From Bacteroidota bacterium (GTDB lineage: Bacteria > Bacteroidota > Bacteroidia > Bacteroidales > JAAUTT01): a stretch of 55,354 bases of DNA. Below are positions 1-9,408 of the stretch, in pieces. The notes beneath the pieces are model-generated. The model ran no database searches. It saw only the letters and a program-made list of their open reading frames with translations, and had not been told where the DNA came from. Each line of letters begins with the position of its first letter. The stretch's first letter is position 1. The stretch spans positions 1 to 55,354 of the forward strand of contig JAJYAG010000022.1 of NCBI GenBank assembly GCA_021779665.1, given 5' to 3'. The position numbers and the translations under genes are program-made.

Positions 1-458
1 CCGATCTCATTTCGAATAATAAGGTCTTTATAGTTGCCCCCGACCGTTATTTTACCGCAATTGATTTAAAAACAGGAAAAGAAATCTGGCGGACAGGTAA
101 GTATAAGGTGAGGGAATCGATGGGAATTAGTGATGATGGCAAGTGCGTCTTTGCTAAGTTGATGAATGATTCGGTTATAGCAGTTTCGGCAAACTCGGAC
201 AGTTTTAACCTGCTATGGGCAGTAAACTCGGAAATAGGTTATGAACATAACCCCTGTCCTGTTGCAAGTAATAACAACCTGGTTGCCATAGCTACCAAAA
301 ACGGGTTAGTAGTAATGATAGAAAAGAAAACGGGAAGTATTCTCTGGAAGTATAAAGTCGGGAATTCATCGATAAACAAGCTTGTTTTTCAGAAAGATGG
401 GAAGCTTTGGCTAACATCTACCGAGGGTAAAATAATTTCTCTAACATATAAACTTTAA
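1..458 (+). CDS. PQQ-type beta-propeller protein, C-terminal part (5' end outside window)
   Basis: The reading frame is open from base 3 to a TAA at 456-458, so the gene begins upstream of the window; the GTG at 108 is internal. The visible 151 residues contain two propeller-blade signatures, AIDLKTGKEIW near the start and MIEKKTGSILWKY later, which are typical of PQQ-like/quinoprotein-type WD40-like repeats. These repeats normally form a secreted or envelope beta-propeller, often attached to another domain in Bacteroidota; that domain cannot be seen here. Substrate or partner is unknown. It is followed after 49 bases by a broken SusC start, so it may or may not belong to the downstream uptake operon. 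Confidence 0.7.
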   Translation, partial: DLISNNKVFIVAPDRYFTAIDLKTGKEIWRTGKYKVRESMGISDDGKCVFAKLMNDSVIAVSANSDSFNLLWAVNSEIGYEHNPCPVASNNNLVAIATKNGLVVMIEKKTGSILWKYKVGNSSINKLVFQKDGKLWLTSTEGKIISLTYKL

Positions 459-507
459 CTTTTATTACTCACAGTTCATGACAATTAAACTTGCAAACTA
501 AATTTCT

Positions 508-657
508 ATGAAAACAAAAAGAGTCACTTTTCTTTTTGCCCTATTCTGCATGATTTCGAGTTATGCTATCGGGCAAAGTATTACAGGAGTGGTAAAGGAC
601 GCCAAGACGGGCGATCCTGTACCGGGAGCTAATGTGGGAGATTCACATTACCAGTAG
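508..657 (+). pseudogene. Truncated SusC N-terminus (relic)
   Basis: This 49-codon frame starts with ATG, encodes a signal peptide (KRVTFLFALFCMISSYA then IGQ) and then the first strand of a carboxypeptidase-regulatory-like domain, TGVVKDAKTGDPVPGANV, exactly as SusC/RagA proteins begin. It then runs out of homology and stops at TAG 655-657, where a full gene would continue for about 1000 codons. A full-length SusC with the same architecture starts 71 bases downstream. The most economical reading is the 5' stub of a deleted or recombined susC copy. The sequence after the stub, in a different frame, reads SRPGYRSKLNIYNIK up to a stop, which could be the remnant of the other partner of the deletion; that is only a guess. 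Confidence 0.65.
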
Positions 658-728
658 ACCTGGATATAGGTCCAAACTTAATATCTATAACATAAAATTC
701 CACACACTTTAACTAAACAAAAATGTAA

Positions 729-3700
729 ATGAGAACAATTTTAGGTTTATGTCTACTCGGGATATGCCTGATGTTTGCCCAGGCAGCAAACGCCCAAAAT
801 GTTGCGGTAAAAGGTCGCGTGACTGATGCCAGTACGAACGAGCCTTTACCGGGTATTAATGTGGTTGTCAAGAATACCTCTTTCGGTACTGTAACCGATA
901 ACAATGGAGCCTTTTCTATTAATGCACAATCAGGTCAGGTTCTGGTATTTTCATCAATAGGCTATGTTTCAGAAGAACGGGTTGTATCCGGCTCAGAGGT
1001 ACTTGAGGTAACTCTTGTTCCAGATATGAAAACTTTGAACGAAGTGGTTGTAACTGCGGAATTTGGTATGAAAAGAGTTGCACGTACGATAGGCTCATCC
1101 GTCCAGAATGTAAAAGGATCCGACATTAGTGAATCTGGTCGTGATAACTTCATTTCGGCCCTACAAGGCCGCATAGCTGGTATGACTGTTACATCCAGTG
1201 GTGGTGCTCCAGGATCTTCGACCACAGTAGTACTGAGAAGTGTTACCTCTATTTCTGGAAATAACCAACCTTTATATGTTGTGGATGGTATTCCAATGAA
1301 CAACTCTACCTTTAATCCAGTAAACATGGCTGATGGAGGAGCTGCATTTTCTGTTCGCAATCTTGACTTCTCCTCTCGTGGAAACGACTTCAACCCAGAA
1401 GACATTGAGTCTATGACAGTATTGAAAGGTGCCGCCGCCGCCGCACTTTATGGATCAGACGCCTCAAATGGGGCTATTATAATAACCACAAAAAAAGGAA
1501 CTGCTGGAAAAGGTAAGGTAACCTATAGTAACACATTCCGATGGGATGAATCGTATGATTTTCCGGATATTCAGACCAAATATGCCAATGGAGCCTATGG
1601 TACAACCAACTGGTATTATACAAGACATTATGGTGGTAAAGTGCCAGAAGGAACAACATTTTATGATAATATCGGCTCATTACTGCAAACTGGATTTACT
1701 TCAAAACATAACATCTCTCTGGAAGGAGGAACAGACAAATCATCCATTCGCGCATCTGCATCATTCCTGGATCAAACAGGTATAGTTAAGACTACCGATT
1801 TTTCTCGTATGAACATTTCATTGTCAGGAAAAGCTCAAATAAACAATTGGGTAAATTTAGAATCTTCTATGCAGTATGTGAAAACTACAAATAATAAAGC
1901 GCCACGCGGAACAGATGGGCCACTATATAGAGCAATGCTTTGGCCAAATGTTGATAATATGTCGGACTATTTACAAGCTGATGGTTCTCACATGCGTATG
2001 CCGGGTTATTATATAGACACAGATCTTTTGAACCCATTATTCGGACTTTACAAAAATCAACTCTATGATGAATCAAGCCGTTTTATTTCAACTGTCGCTC
2101 TAAATATCACTCCTTTCAAAGATGCATTTGTAAGAGCACAGGTCGGATGGGATGTGGGAACACAAACTTTCCAAACCTCTTCACATCCTTACTATTATAA
2201 GGACAATGGTGGAACCGGATCTTATAACCACGTAAAATCAAACTTTTCTGATCCTACATTAAATTTAATTGCCGGCATTAATAAGGAGTTTAACAAATTT
2301 ACAATATCCACTCAGGTTGGCTACCACCAATTAGAAAATGGAATAAATCGGTTGGCAACAAATGGCTCGAACTTTGCAGTTGCTGATTTTCAATCAATTA
2401 ACAACTGTGACCCTAAAACTTTGTCGGCTAAACAAACGACAACCAAACGTAGAATACAGGCAATTTCTGGCCAGGTAGAACTAGGGTACAACAATATGGC
2501 TTTTGTTACACTTCGCGGGCGTAATGACTGGTCCTCCACCCTACCTAAAGAGAACAATTCATTTTTTTATCCGGCTGTTGAAGGATCATTCATTGTTACG
2601 GAGCTTCCTTTTATGAAGAATGTTGTTGCTATTGATTATTTGAAACTACGCGGATCAGTTGCCGAGGTTGGTAAAGATGCCGGTCCGAATGAAATTGACC
2701 CGCAGTTGGAAGCTACTGGTTTAACAGGAGGTGGATATAAATACGGTTTCACTGGTCCCAACAAAAACCTAAAGCCAGAAATGACCACATCTTATGAGGT
2801 GGGTTTTGAAAGTCGTTTATTCAACAATAGAGTAAATACCGACTTCACCTACTTCTGGACACATTGCTCCGATCAGATTGTAAAAGGATTTCGCTTGAGT
2901 TACGCAACAGGTTTTGTGCTGAACAATATGAATGTCGGAACATTCAACACCTGGGGTTGGGAAGGTCATATTGATGGTGATATTGTAAAAAGTGCTACTG
3001 GCATTCGTTGGAATGTTGGCCTCAATGTCTCCAGTACCAAATCGGAAGTTGTTGATTTGCCCAAGAATGTAACTGAATATTACGATGCCTATACTTGGAA
3101 TTCAGGGAATATTCGTGATGGTATTATGGTAGGGCACCCCGTAACAACGCTTACTGGAAACGCATATACCCGCAACAATGCAGGACAAATCTTAATTGAC
3201 CCTAAAACAGGCTTACCAAAAAAAGATGCAACCTGGAGTGTACTAGGTGATCGCGAACCAAAATTGCGCCTCGGATTTACTACAAGTTTAAATTACAAAG
3301 GAGTTAATCTTTCAGCTATGTTCTCAGGACGCTATAAAGCCACTGTTGTTAATGGAACTAAACGAACCATGATGCAGTATGGTACCAGTTGGGAATCAGT
3401 AGATGCCAGAGAAAAAAGTCCAGTAATTTTCGAAGGAGTATTAGCCGACGGCAATGAAAATACAGATAATCCCACAAAAAATAATATTTCTGTAAGTTAC
3501 GATGCTTTCCAATATACATATGAAGGAGGAGATGAGGATTGGATAGAAAAGGATGTAAATTATCTGCACCTGCAAGAGTTAAGAATATCATATAACTTAC
3601 CCTCCAATTGGCTTAAAAAGGTATTAATCTCAAATGCAACCATATTTGTAGCAGGTAACGACTTATTCACCTGGACTAATTACTCAGGACTAGATGCTGT

Positions 3701-3812
3701 TGGTAATACTGTATCTGCTGCCGCTGGTGGTATTGGTGGAGAAGGATATGATGTTTGGTCATTGCCAAGTCCTAGAGGATATTCAATAGGTATAAATATC
3801 ACTTTTAAATGA
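729..3812 (+). CDS. SusC/RagA-family TonB-dependent outer-membrane transporter
   Basis: The 1027-residue protein is the outer-membrane channel of a SusCD pair that imports oligomers through TonB energy. It has a Sec signal peptide (about 1-22, ending AQAANA before QN), a carboxypeptidase-regulatory-like domain (about 25-100), a TonB-box-like stretch LNEVVVTAEFG, a plug domain with PLYVVDGIPMNN and VLKGAAAAALYGSDASNGAI, and a long beta-barrel ending in an aromatic terminus (NITFK). There is no STN domain, so this transporter is not of the sigma/anti-sigma signalling type, unlike the second SusC in the window. The chosen ATG is preceded by an ATG-TAA pair at 723-728. It is followed after 25 bases by a SusD. 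The substrate cannot be read from sequence. Confidence 0.95.
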   Translation: MRTILGLCLLGICLMFAQAANAQNVAVKGRVTDASTNEPLPGINVVVKNTSFGTVTDNNGAFSINAQSGQVLVFSSIGYVSEERVVSGSEVLEVTLVPDMKTLNEVVVTAEFGMKRVARTIGSSVQNVKGSDISESGRDNFISALQGRIAGMTVTSSGGAPGSSTTVVLRSVTSISGNNQPLYVVDGIPMNNSTFNPVNMADGGAAFSVRNLDFSSRGNDFNPEDIESMTVLKGAAAAALYGSDASNGAIIITTKKGTAGKGKVTYSNTFRWDESYDFPDIQTKYANGAYGTTNWYYTRHYGGKVPEGTTFYDNIGSLLQTGFTSKHNISLEGGTDKSSIRASASFLDQTGIVKTTDFSRMNISLSGKAQINNWVNLESSMQYVKTTNNKAPRGTDGPLYRAMLWPNVDNMSDYLQADGSHMRMPGYYIDTDLLNPLFGLYKNQLYDESSRFISTVALNITPFKDAFVRAQVGWDVGTQTFQTSSHPYYYKDNGGTGSYNHVKSNFSDPTLNLIAGINKEFNKFTISTQVGYHQLENGINRLATNGSNFAVADFQSINNCDPKTLSAKQTTTKRRIQAISGQVELGYNNMAFVTLRGRNDWSSTLPKENNSFFYPAVEGSFIVTELPFMKNVVAIDYLKLRGSVAEVGKDAGPNEIDPQLEATGLTGGGYKYGFTGPNKNLKPEMTTSYEVGFESRLFNNRVNTDFTYFWTHCSDQIVKGFRLSYATGFVLNNMNVGTFNTWGWEGHIDGDIVKSATGIRWNVGLNVSSTKSEVVDLPKNVTEYYDAYTWNSGNIRDGIMVGHPVTTLTGNAYTRNNAGQILIDPKTGLPKKDATWSVLGDREPKLRLGFTTSLNYKGVNLSAMFSGRYKATVVNGTKRTMMQYGTSWESVDAREKSPVIFEGVLADGNENTDNPTKNNISVSYDAFQYTYEGGDEDWIEKDVNYLHLQELRISYNLPSNWLKKVLISNATIFVAGNDLFTWTNYSGLDAVGNTVSAAAGGIGGEGYDVWSLPSPRGYSIGINITFK

Positions 3813-3837
3813 TAAAACAATAAAATAGGAAAATATC

Positions 3838-5727
3838 ATGAAAAAAATATTCGGTTATATTATAACATTGACGTTTCTCTTCTTCGCAACCACCAGTTGT
3901 GAAGATTATCTCGATGTCAATAAAAATGTGGATGCTCCAAATTATGTTGAAGGCTACTTATACTTACCAGGAATTATCCAGGCCTATCAAGGGATGTATT
4001 ATGATGTTCGTGCCACCGCAACTTTAACTCAAATGATGGGTACAACAAATTCAAGCTTTAGTAATTTTGCCTCTAATTATTATGCTACCGGCAGTGACAA
4101 TGGCGGTGAATTATGGAGGATGTCTTATTGGCTTCAGGGAATGAACCTGGAAAATCTCATCAATCAGTCCATTGCAGCTAAAAACTGGAAACTGGCAGGA
4201 ATAGGGTATGCGATTAAAGCTTTTTCCTGGGACCAGCTTACGAAAGAACATGGAGAGCTCCCTTTAAAAGATGCTTATGTTTCCGGCTTATTATCGCACA
4301 ATTATGATTACCAAAAGGATATTTACCCTCAGGTTCGTGCCTGGGCTTATACGGCAATTAAATATCTTCAAATGGAGGATAAAACCAATTACGGCAATAA
4401 AATCAGCAGTAACGATTATATTTATTTTGGCAATACTGATAAGTGGATAAAATTTGCATATGGAGTACTTGTTAGAAACTTTGCATCATTGTCAAACAAA
4501 AGTAATTTCAATAGTGATTATGCCGATTCACTTATTTTCTGTGCCAACAATTCGTTTCAATCTTTCGACGATGATGCAACTGTTACTGTTGCAGGAGGAT
4601 CAGCCACCGCTGCTTATGGCGCATATAATAATTTTTGGGGAACAAACAGATTAAATCTTTCTAGAGATTTCTTCCAACATGAATACGCGGTACAGGTCTT
4701 TACAGGTACTGTTCCTAAATATGATGAGACAACAGGAGATAAAAAAGATGCAACTGTTGTAAACTCATATTATCCATGGGAATTAGCCGATAAACAAATA
4801 ATTTGTGATACGGCAGTTAATACTGCAGGTCATTATGATCCCCGGGTAGCTGTTAAGTTAGCTACAGTAGATGATCCAACCTACCAAAATGTAAGCAACG
4901 TAAAAAGTATTAAAACCCGCAAATACTATGGTGGCTCATTAACATCTACAAGTGGACCGATTGGTACTGCCCCATCCCTTTATGGACGTAATGCAGTTTC
5001 AGCATACACTGGGACCACTCATGACGGTACTGGTCGGTGGCTTTATCGTGATGACGCTCCTTATATATTAATGACTTGTGCGGAGATAAAGTTTTGTCTT
5101 GCAGAAGCTTATTGGAAAATTGGACAAAAAGATAAAGCTCTGGAAGCATTTAAATCAGGAGTAAAAGCCGATGTAGATTTCACAGGCAAATATATTTATG
5201 AAAATACAAAGGGAACGGCAACAGGAGGTGATAAAATTACAAAAGCAGCATATGCTTCATTGGCAGCAGAATACGTAGCAGGCCCTTTTGTAAACGGACT
5301 AACACTGGCAGACTTTTCACTTTCCCACATTATGATGCAAAAATGGGTTTCTCTCTATCCCTGGGGTGCTCAAGAAGCATGGGTGGATATGCGAAAATAC
5401 CATTACGACTTAAAGTATTCAGGTCAGTATCCAAAATTAGGAGATGGTTGGGAGCTTTCAATGGTTAATCAAAAATTTGATACCGATCAAACTAAAGTTT
5501 ACAAAGGCTTTTATTTAGCTCCAGCTCAGGTAGAAAATAGAAGGGGTTCTTATAATACATTTAATCAGGGATCTCCATCTTACCGGTTACGTCCTCGTTA
5601 TAACTCCGAGTATATGTGGAATAAAGCTTCATTATCTGCCTTACTTCCTATATCAGGAATGGCTGATAACTATCAGTGTTCAATTCCCTGGTTTGCCTAT
5701 CCCGCTGATATTCCTGCTTCAAAATAG
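3838..5727 (+). CDS. SusD/RagB-family surface lipoprotein (SusD-like_2 type)
   Basis: This 629-residue protein is the substrate-binding lid that pairs with the SusC just upstream. It has a lipoprotein signal with Cys21 (FLFFATTSC followed by EDYLDVNKN), the usual SusD start. The body is alpha-helical and rich in Trp/Tyr, and the stretch LMTCAEIKFCLAEAYWKIG is a TPR-like segment conserved in the SusD-like_2 branch. It lies 25 bases after susC and 33 bases before another lipoprotein gene, so the three are almost certainly co-transcribed. The length is somewhat more than a typical 500-600-residue SusD. The ligand is unknown. Confidence 0.9.
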   Translation: MKKIFGYIITLTFLFFATTSCEDYLDVNKNVDAPNYVEGYLYLPGIIQAYQGMYYDVRATATLTQMMGTTNSSFSNFASNYYATGSDNGGELWRMSYWLQGMNLENLINQSIAAKNWKLAGIGYAIKAFSWDQLTKEHGELPLKDAYVSGLLSHNYDYQKDIYPQVRAWAYTAIKYLQMEDKTNYGNKISSNDYIYFGNTDKWIKFAYGVLVRNFASLSNKSNFNSDYADSLIFCANNSFQSFDDDATVTVAGGSATAAYGAYNNFWGTNRLNLSRDFFQHEYAVQVFTGTVPKYDETTGDKKDATVVNSYYPWELADKQIICDTAVNTAGHYDPRVAVKLATVDDPTYQNVSNVKSIKTRKYYGGSLTSTSGPIGTAPSLYGRNAVSAYTGTTHDGTGRWLYRDDAPYILMTCAEIKFCLAEAYWKIGQKDKALEAFKSGVKADVDFTGKYIYENTKGTATGGDKITKAAYASLAAEYVAGPFVNGLTLADFSLSHIMMQKWVSLYPWGAQEAWVDMRKYHYDLKYSGQYPKLGDGWELSMVNQKFDTDQTKVYKGFYLAPAQVENRRGSYNTFNQGSPSYRLRPRYNSEYMWNKASLSALLPISGMADNYQCSIPWFAYPADIPASK

Positions 5728-5760
5728 TCTTAATCAGTAAGTACAAATAAAATATTGAAT

Positions 5761-6606
5761 ATGAAAATTATAAAATATATAAGTTTGTTTTTAGCAGTGA
5801 CTCTTATAGTATCCTGCGAAGAAAACGAGATAGAATACAAAGGAGCCACCACTGCTCCTGATGATGTAGCAGAGTTTCAACTACATTATGTTGTGCCTGT
5901 AAATGGAGTTTCCTCCAATTATATTTACAAAGTTGAAGTAAACGACGCATTATATTCAAACAATACTGCACCACTTTCAACATATAGTGCTGTCCCGGAT
6001 GGCGCAGTAGGTCGTTTCTTTACAGTGACTCAAGGGAATGTAAATATAAAGCTTTATAAAGGTACAGACGCGGCTTTGGTTTACAACCAAAATATCACTC
6101 TAAATAAGGGTAAACAGAATGTATTTGTGTACGACTTCAACAAGCAACCTATTGTGTTTGAAAATGGTTATCCATATGAGTCAAGTAGTACAACCTTAAC
6201 AGGAGATTCAATTTGCTTCGTGAAGTTCTACAATTTCCTCCATGAAAGCGATGGTGTTCCTTGCCCTTTAAAGCTTCAATACCAATATCTTGATACCAGA
6301 ACAAATGCATATGTAAATATGGGTAGCCCTGTTTCTTTTGGAGAAACCACAGGATGGCAACCTGTTAAAATAGTTAAAAGTGTTGTTATCTCTGGTGGAT
6401 ATAATAAAATGACTTACAAAATTGTTGTAATAAATAACGATGGTTCTGTTGCGGGAGACTTGCAACTTCTGAATTCAAGCAACAAATATGTAAGCTACTC
6501 CGATAATACAAAAACCGAGTACATTGGTCGTAGATATCATCATACATTAGCTGGTATCAGAACGGCAACTCCAGTTGCATCGGTAAGGGAATTTACCGCA
6601 CTCTGA
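5761..6606 (+). CDS. SusCD-associated lipoprotein of unknown ligand
   Basis: The 281-residue protein begins at the ATG at 5761; a TTG two codons upstream (5755) gives a longer frame but is less likely. A lipobox with Cys19 (LIVSC then EENEIEYKG) predicts export and lipidation, probably surface-exposed like other proteins coded after SusD genes. The mature part seems to be beta-rich with two halves; the stretch GNVNIKLYKGTDAALVYN and the following VFVYDF resemble DUF4397-like folds, but this is a weak impression. It is the third gene of the SusCD operon and is followed by a strong terminator. A role as an accessory glycan- or protein-binding lipoprotein is inferred from position only. Confidence 0.75.
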   Translation: MKIIKYISLFLAVTLIVSCEENEIEYKGATTAPDDVAEFQLHYVVPVNGVSSNYIYKVEVNDALYSNNTAPLSTYSAVPDGAVGRFFTVTQGNVNIKLYKGTDAALVYNQNITLNKGKQNVFVYDFNKQPIVFENGYPYESSSTTLTGDSICFVKFYNFLHESDGVPCPLKLQYQYLDTRTNAYVNMGSPVSFGETTGWQPVKIVKSVVISGGYNKMTYKIVVINNDGSVAGDLQLLNSSNKYVSYSDNTKTEYIGRRYHHTLAGIRTATPVASVREFTAL

Positions 6607-6672
6607 TTCATCAGATTGGAAACACAAACTCCCGGTTGGGAATAGTTGTATTAGTTAGTTTTTATTATGTTT

Positions 6673-6700
6673 AAAAGGGCCGCACTTGCGGCCCTTTTTT
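6673..6700 (+). terminator. Intrinsic terminator of the first SusCD operon
   Basis: A perfect 11-bp stem AAAAGGGCCGC / GCGGCCCTTTT closes a four-base ACTT loop and runs into six T residues. It sits 67 bases after the last gene of the SusC-SusD-lipoprotein operon. Confidence 0.92.
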
Positions 6701-6748
6701 CATTTATACTATTTTCGCATTTAGCCTCTTTGAAGATTCCGGTTTTCT

Positions 6749-6831
6749 AAGCAGAAAAATAAAATTCCCTAATGTGAAAAAATATTCCCCTAAGCAGAAA
6801 AATAAATCGGATGCGCAGAAAAACTCCCCTT
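6749..6831. repeat. Four phased 21-22-bp units with A-tracts
   Basis: Units start at 6749, 6771, 6792 and 6814. Units 1 and 3 share AAGCAGAAAAATAAA; all carry an A-tract about six bases into the unit, and units 1, 2 and 4 end with TTCCCT, TTCCCCT or CTCCCCT. The spacing is about two helical turns, which would place the A-tracts on one face of the helix. This lies between the SusCD terminator and the serine-hydrolase gene. It could be intrinsically bent DNA or a multi-copy operator; no protein partner can be named. Confidence 0.45.
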
Positions 6832-6996
6832 AAACAGCATCCGTTAGAAATATTTTGAAAAAAGGCACCTAAAACGTAAACCTTTAAGCCATTATGCCGT
6901 ATCCGAAGACATTGATACATATATTTCTTTCCGGTGTTGTTCGATTCTGCTGTGTTTGTCCCGTAAATTTCCCGGAAACCCTTGCCTTACTAGTAT

Positions 6997-7018
6997 AGTG
7001 TGAAAAATTTTCCACACT
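6997..7018. promoter_or_regulatory. 22-bp near-perfect palindrome upstream of serine hydrolase
   Basis: The arms AGTGTGAAAA and TTTTCCACACT are reverse complements except for one position per arm. The centre is about 97 bases before the chosen ATG at 7105. It may be a repressor/activator dyad or, because T-rich sequence follows it, a weak terminator-like hairpin. Nothing else in the 6832-7104 interval is recognisable. Confidence 0.4.
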
Positions 7019-7104
7019 TTTTTAAAATAATTTTTAAAACCTATGGTTATCTATATTGATTTATCTTGCTATTCACAGATTTCCATCAACAGGACTTTAC
7101 ATTT

Positions 7105-8796
7105 ATGAAAATTTATCTGGTCCCCATTTTTATAACTTGTTTTAACCTGGTAATGTGTGCTCAACCAAAGGATACCGCATATATTAACCAAAGAATTGAT
7201 TCTTTAATCAGCCAGTCGCTGCCTGCGAATATGCCCGGAGGAGCTGTCGCGGTAGTTTCGGGAGATAAAGTACTATATCAGAACACCTTCGGGATGATGA
7301 GTATGGAGTATCAATTACCTAACACAGAGCATACCTTGTTCAACCTGGCCTCGGTATCGAAGCATTTTACAGCTTTTTCAATACTCCTGCTTGAAAAAGA
7401 AGGAAAACTCCATCTGGATGATGATATCCGCATGTATCTTCCCGATCTGCCCGAGTATAAATATAAAGTGACTATAAATCAACTGATTCACCATACAAGC
7501 GGAATCCCTTCATCCGACAACCTCCGGCTTTTTGCAGGTGTGTCATTTGAGGCTCCCTGGGATGCCGATGATGAGATGGATATTATTTCACGTTATCACC
7601 AGCTCAATTATATCCCAAACAGCGAAGGAAACTATTCAAATTCCGGCTATTTTCTTCTTGCCAAAATTATTGAGAAAATCAGCGGTATGAGTTTCAACAA
7701 TTTCCTCAGCGAAAAGATATTTCAGCCCCTTGGAATGAACGAATCGTTTGTTTACGACTCTCAGGGAAAAATCATTCCCGGTAAAGCCACAGGATACAAG
7801 AAAACAGACAACGTTTATACCCGCATGAACACTGAGGGTGAATCGGTTTACGGTTCTACAAATCTTTATACCAGCGTAAAGGATATGACCATCTGGATGC
7901 AAAATCTTCTGAATCCGAAAGTGGGTGATCCTGAAATGGTCGCAAAACTTTTCTCACCCGATTATGTTCTCAACAATGGTTATATTACAAACTATACTTA
8001 CGGTTTAAACGTGAGAAACTATAAAGGTGTTAAAATAGCCGATCATAGCGGTTATGCAATGGGATTCAGATCGCAGATAATTTTCTTTCCAAAAAATAAT
8101 TTTGCCATTATCTCAATGAGCAACAACGAAAGCATAGACAATTGGGCATTAGCAACTAATGTTGCCGACTGGTTCCTGACCGACCATTTTATACCCGAAA
8201 AGAAGTCGGAAAGAAAAGAGATTAAACTTCCCGGATATGTTTTACAGAATTACGCAGGCATTTATAAGATGACCAACGGAATGCAGCTTAGTTTTGAGGT
8301 AAACAACGACACAATTATGGTTTCGATGCCCGGACAACCCAAATACATTATGAGGGCTGAAAGTGAAACAGAATTTTATGTGGACGGATTCAATGCCCGG
8401 TGCAGCTTTGAACTGGGAAGTAACGGGGAATGCCAGGAATTGATATGGAATCAGAACAACCGCCAGCCAAAAGGTATGAAAGTGGGCGATTCGGGGTTAA
8501 TCACTCCTGCTGAGCTTCAGCGCTATGCCGGTAACTACTTCAACGATCCGCTGGATGTGACTTATCCGGTTACTGTAAAGAATAACAAACTGCTTATGGT
8601 TATTCCCAAATCGTTTAAGACTTTTTATGGTATTGACCGCGAAATAGAACTCGATTATTTTGGCAAAGACCGGTTCCTTACGCAAACTTTGGGAGTGATT
8701 CAATTTACCCGCGACAGAAATAACCTTGTTAATGGCTTTAAAATTGTGGATTTTGGAAGAGTGAAAAACATAGCTTTTACAAAGAAAAGAGCATAA
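7105..8796 (+). CDS. Secreted serine hydrolase (class C beta-lactamase / penicillin-binding fold)
   Basis: The 563-residue protein begins at ATG 7105, where a signal peptide (IYLVPIFITCFNLVMCA) follows directly; the longer frame from TTG 7066 would bury it. The three motifs of the serine beta-lactamase-like family are present: Ser83-Val-Ser-Lys86 (SVSK), Tyr177-Ser-Asn179 (YSN) and His314-Ser-Gly316 (HSG). The last 180 residues form a beta-rich, lipocalin-like C-terminal extension often seen in such esterase/peptidase homologues. It is monocistronic, between two terminators. Family members include D-aminopeptidases, esterases and DD-peptidases; the actual substrate cannot be chosen from sequence. 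Confidence 0.88.
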   Translation: MKIYLVPIFITCFNLVMCAQPKDTAYINQRIDSLISQSLPANMPGGAVAVVSGDKVLYQNTFGMMSMEYQLPNTEHTLFNLASVSKHFTAFSILLLEKEGKLHLDDDIRMYLPDLPEYKYKVTINQLIHHTSGIPSSDNLRLFAGVSFEAPWDADDEMDIISRYHQLNYIPNSEGNYSNSGYFLLAKIIEKISGMSFNNFLSEKIFQPLGMNESFVYDSQGKIIPGKATGYKKTDNVYTRMNTEGESVYGSTNLYTSVKDMTIWMQNLLNPKVGDPEMVAKLFSPDYVLNNGYITNYTYGLNVRNYKGVKIADHSGYAMGFRSQIIFFPKNNFAIISMSNNESIDNWALATNVADWFLTDHFIPEKKSERKEIKLPGYVLQNYAGIYKMTNGMQLSFEVNNDTIMVSMPGQPKYIMRAESETEFYVDGFNARCSFELGSNGECQELIWNQNNRQPKGMKVGDSGLITPAELQRYAGNYFNDPLDVTYPVTVKNNKLLMVIPKSFKTFYGIDREIELDYFGKDRFLTQTLGVIQFTRDRNNLVNGFKIVDFGRVKNIAFTKKRA

Positions 8797-8864
8797 TTTA
8801 TCGAAGTGAAAAAGAATGAAGATATTGAAATAAAGTATTAAGGATTTTGCAAAAAGATTAGAGG

Positions 8865-8901
8865 AAGCCTCAATAAACAGAAATGCTTATGGGGCTTTTT
8901 T
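8865..8901 (+). terminator. Intrinsic terminator after serine hydrolase
   Basis: AAGCCTCAATAA pairs with TTATGGGGCTT (one G-U pair and one bulged A) and is followed by six T residues, 69 bases after the stop codon. Confidence 0.75.
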
Positions 8902-9191
8902 CTTATCTATACTTCATCTTAATATTTTAAAATTGAACGCCTTCAGTGTTCCTATTGCATCCTTCATGAAACTGCCGGATTGCATCCGGGGCTATGCATA
9001 TTTAACGTTAGTTCGCCCTTAGACTATTTACAATGCACTAAATATAAGGTTAATAAGGTTGAATGATATCTGTAACCATTAGTACTAAGGTTGAAATTCA
9101 ATATAGAAATAAGGTTTTCTAAAAAAAACTTATTATTTGATGCTTAGCAAAGTTGTTTACATCAAACTCCCGTTATTTAAGTCCGCCGGAC
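8902..9191. other. Intergenic stretch without recognisable genes
   Basis: No credible frame on either strand. The only pattern seen is a loosely recurring TAAGGTT (several copies between about 9045 and 9120) and a CCGGATTGCATCCGG hairpin near 8972-8986. Neither can be assigned a function. Confidence 0.5.
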
Positions 9192-9329
9192 TTATTCAGG
9201 AGAATCTGAACAGGTCCTTGCTCTGGTTCTTAGCAGCCATATAGGGAAGCTTTCTTGCAGCATAACTAATTGCTCAGGCACATAGCGATGGACTATACCA
9301 TACGGGAATAAGGCTTCTTCCTGGAACAT
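9192..9329 (-). other. Possible decayed coding relic
   Basis: A 45-codon minus-strand frame begins MFQEEALFPYGIVHRYVPEQ, and an overlapping frame reads AISYAARKLPYMAAKN to a nearby stop. Both stretches have protein-like composition and would join if one frameshift were allowed, as in a degraded transposase or other gene end. No family is recognised. It begins just after the terminator of the cell-shape operon. Confidence that this was ever a gene is low. Confidence 0.2.
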
Positions 9330-9335
9330 AATGAA

Positions 9336-9370
9336 CAAAAAAAGACCACTGACGATACCGCAAGTGGTCT
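9336..9370 (-). terminator. Intrinsic terminator of the cell-shape operon
   Basis: On the minus strand AGACCACT and AGTGGTCT form a perfect 8-bp stem with a 12-base loop, followed by a run of T (A residues 9337-9343 on the plus strand). It is 38 bases downstream of the rodA stop codon. Confidence 0.88.
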
Positions 9371-9408
9371 ATGAAAAAATTCTTAAATGGATCCTGTCCT
9401 GCTGTTGT

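Noticed and set aside
962-1405. Minus-strand frame of 147 codons within the first susC
   Set aside because: It is the antisense shadow of the conserved SusC plug region.
7066-7104. Longer N-terminus of the serine hydrolase from TTG 7066
   Set aside because: The signal peptide starts at ATG 7105; the longer form would add 13 residues before it.
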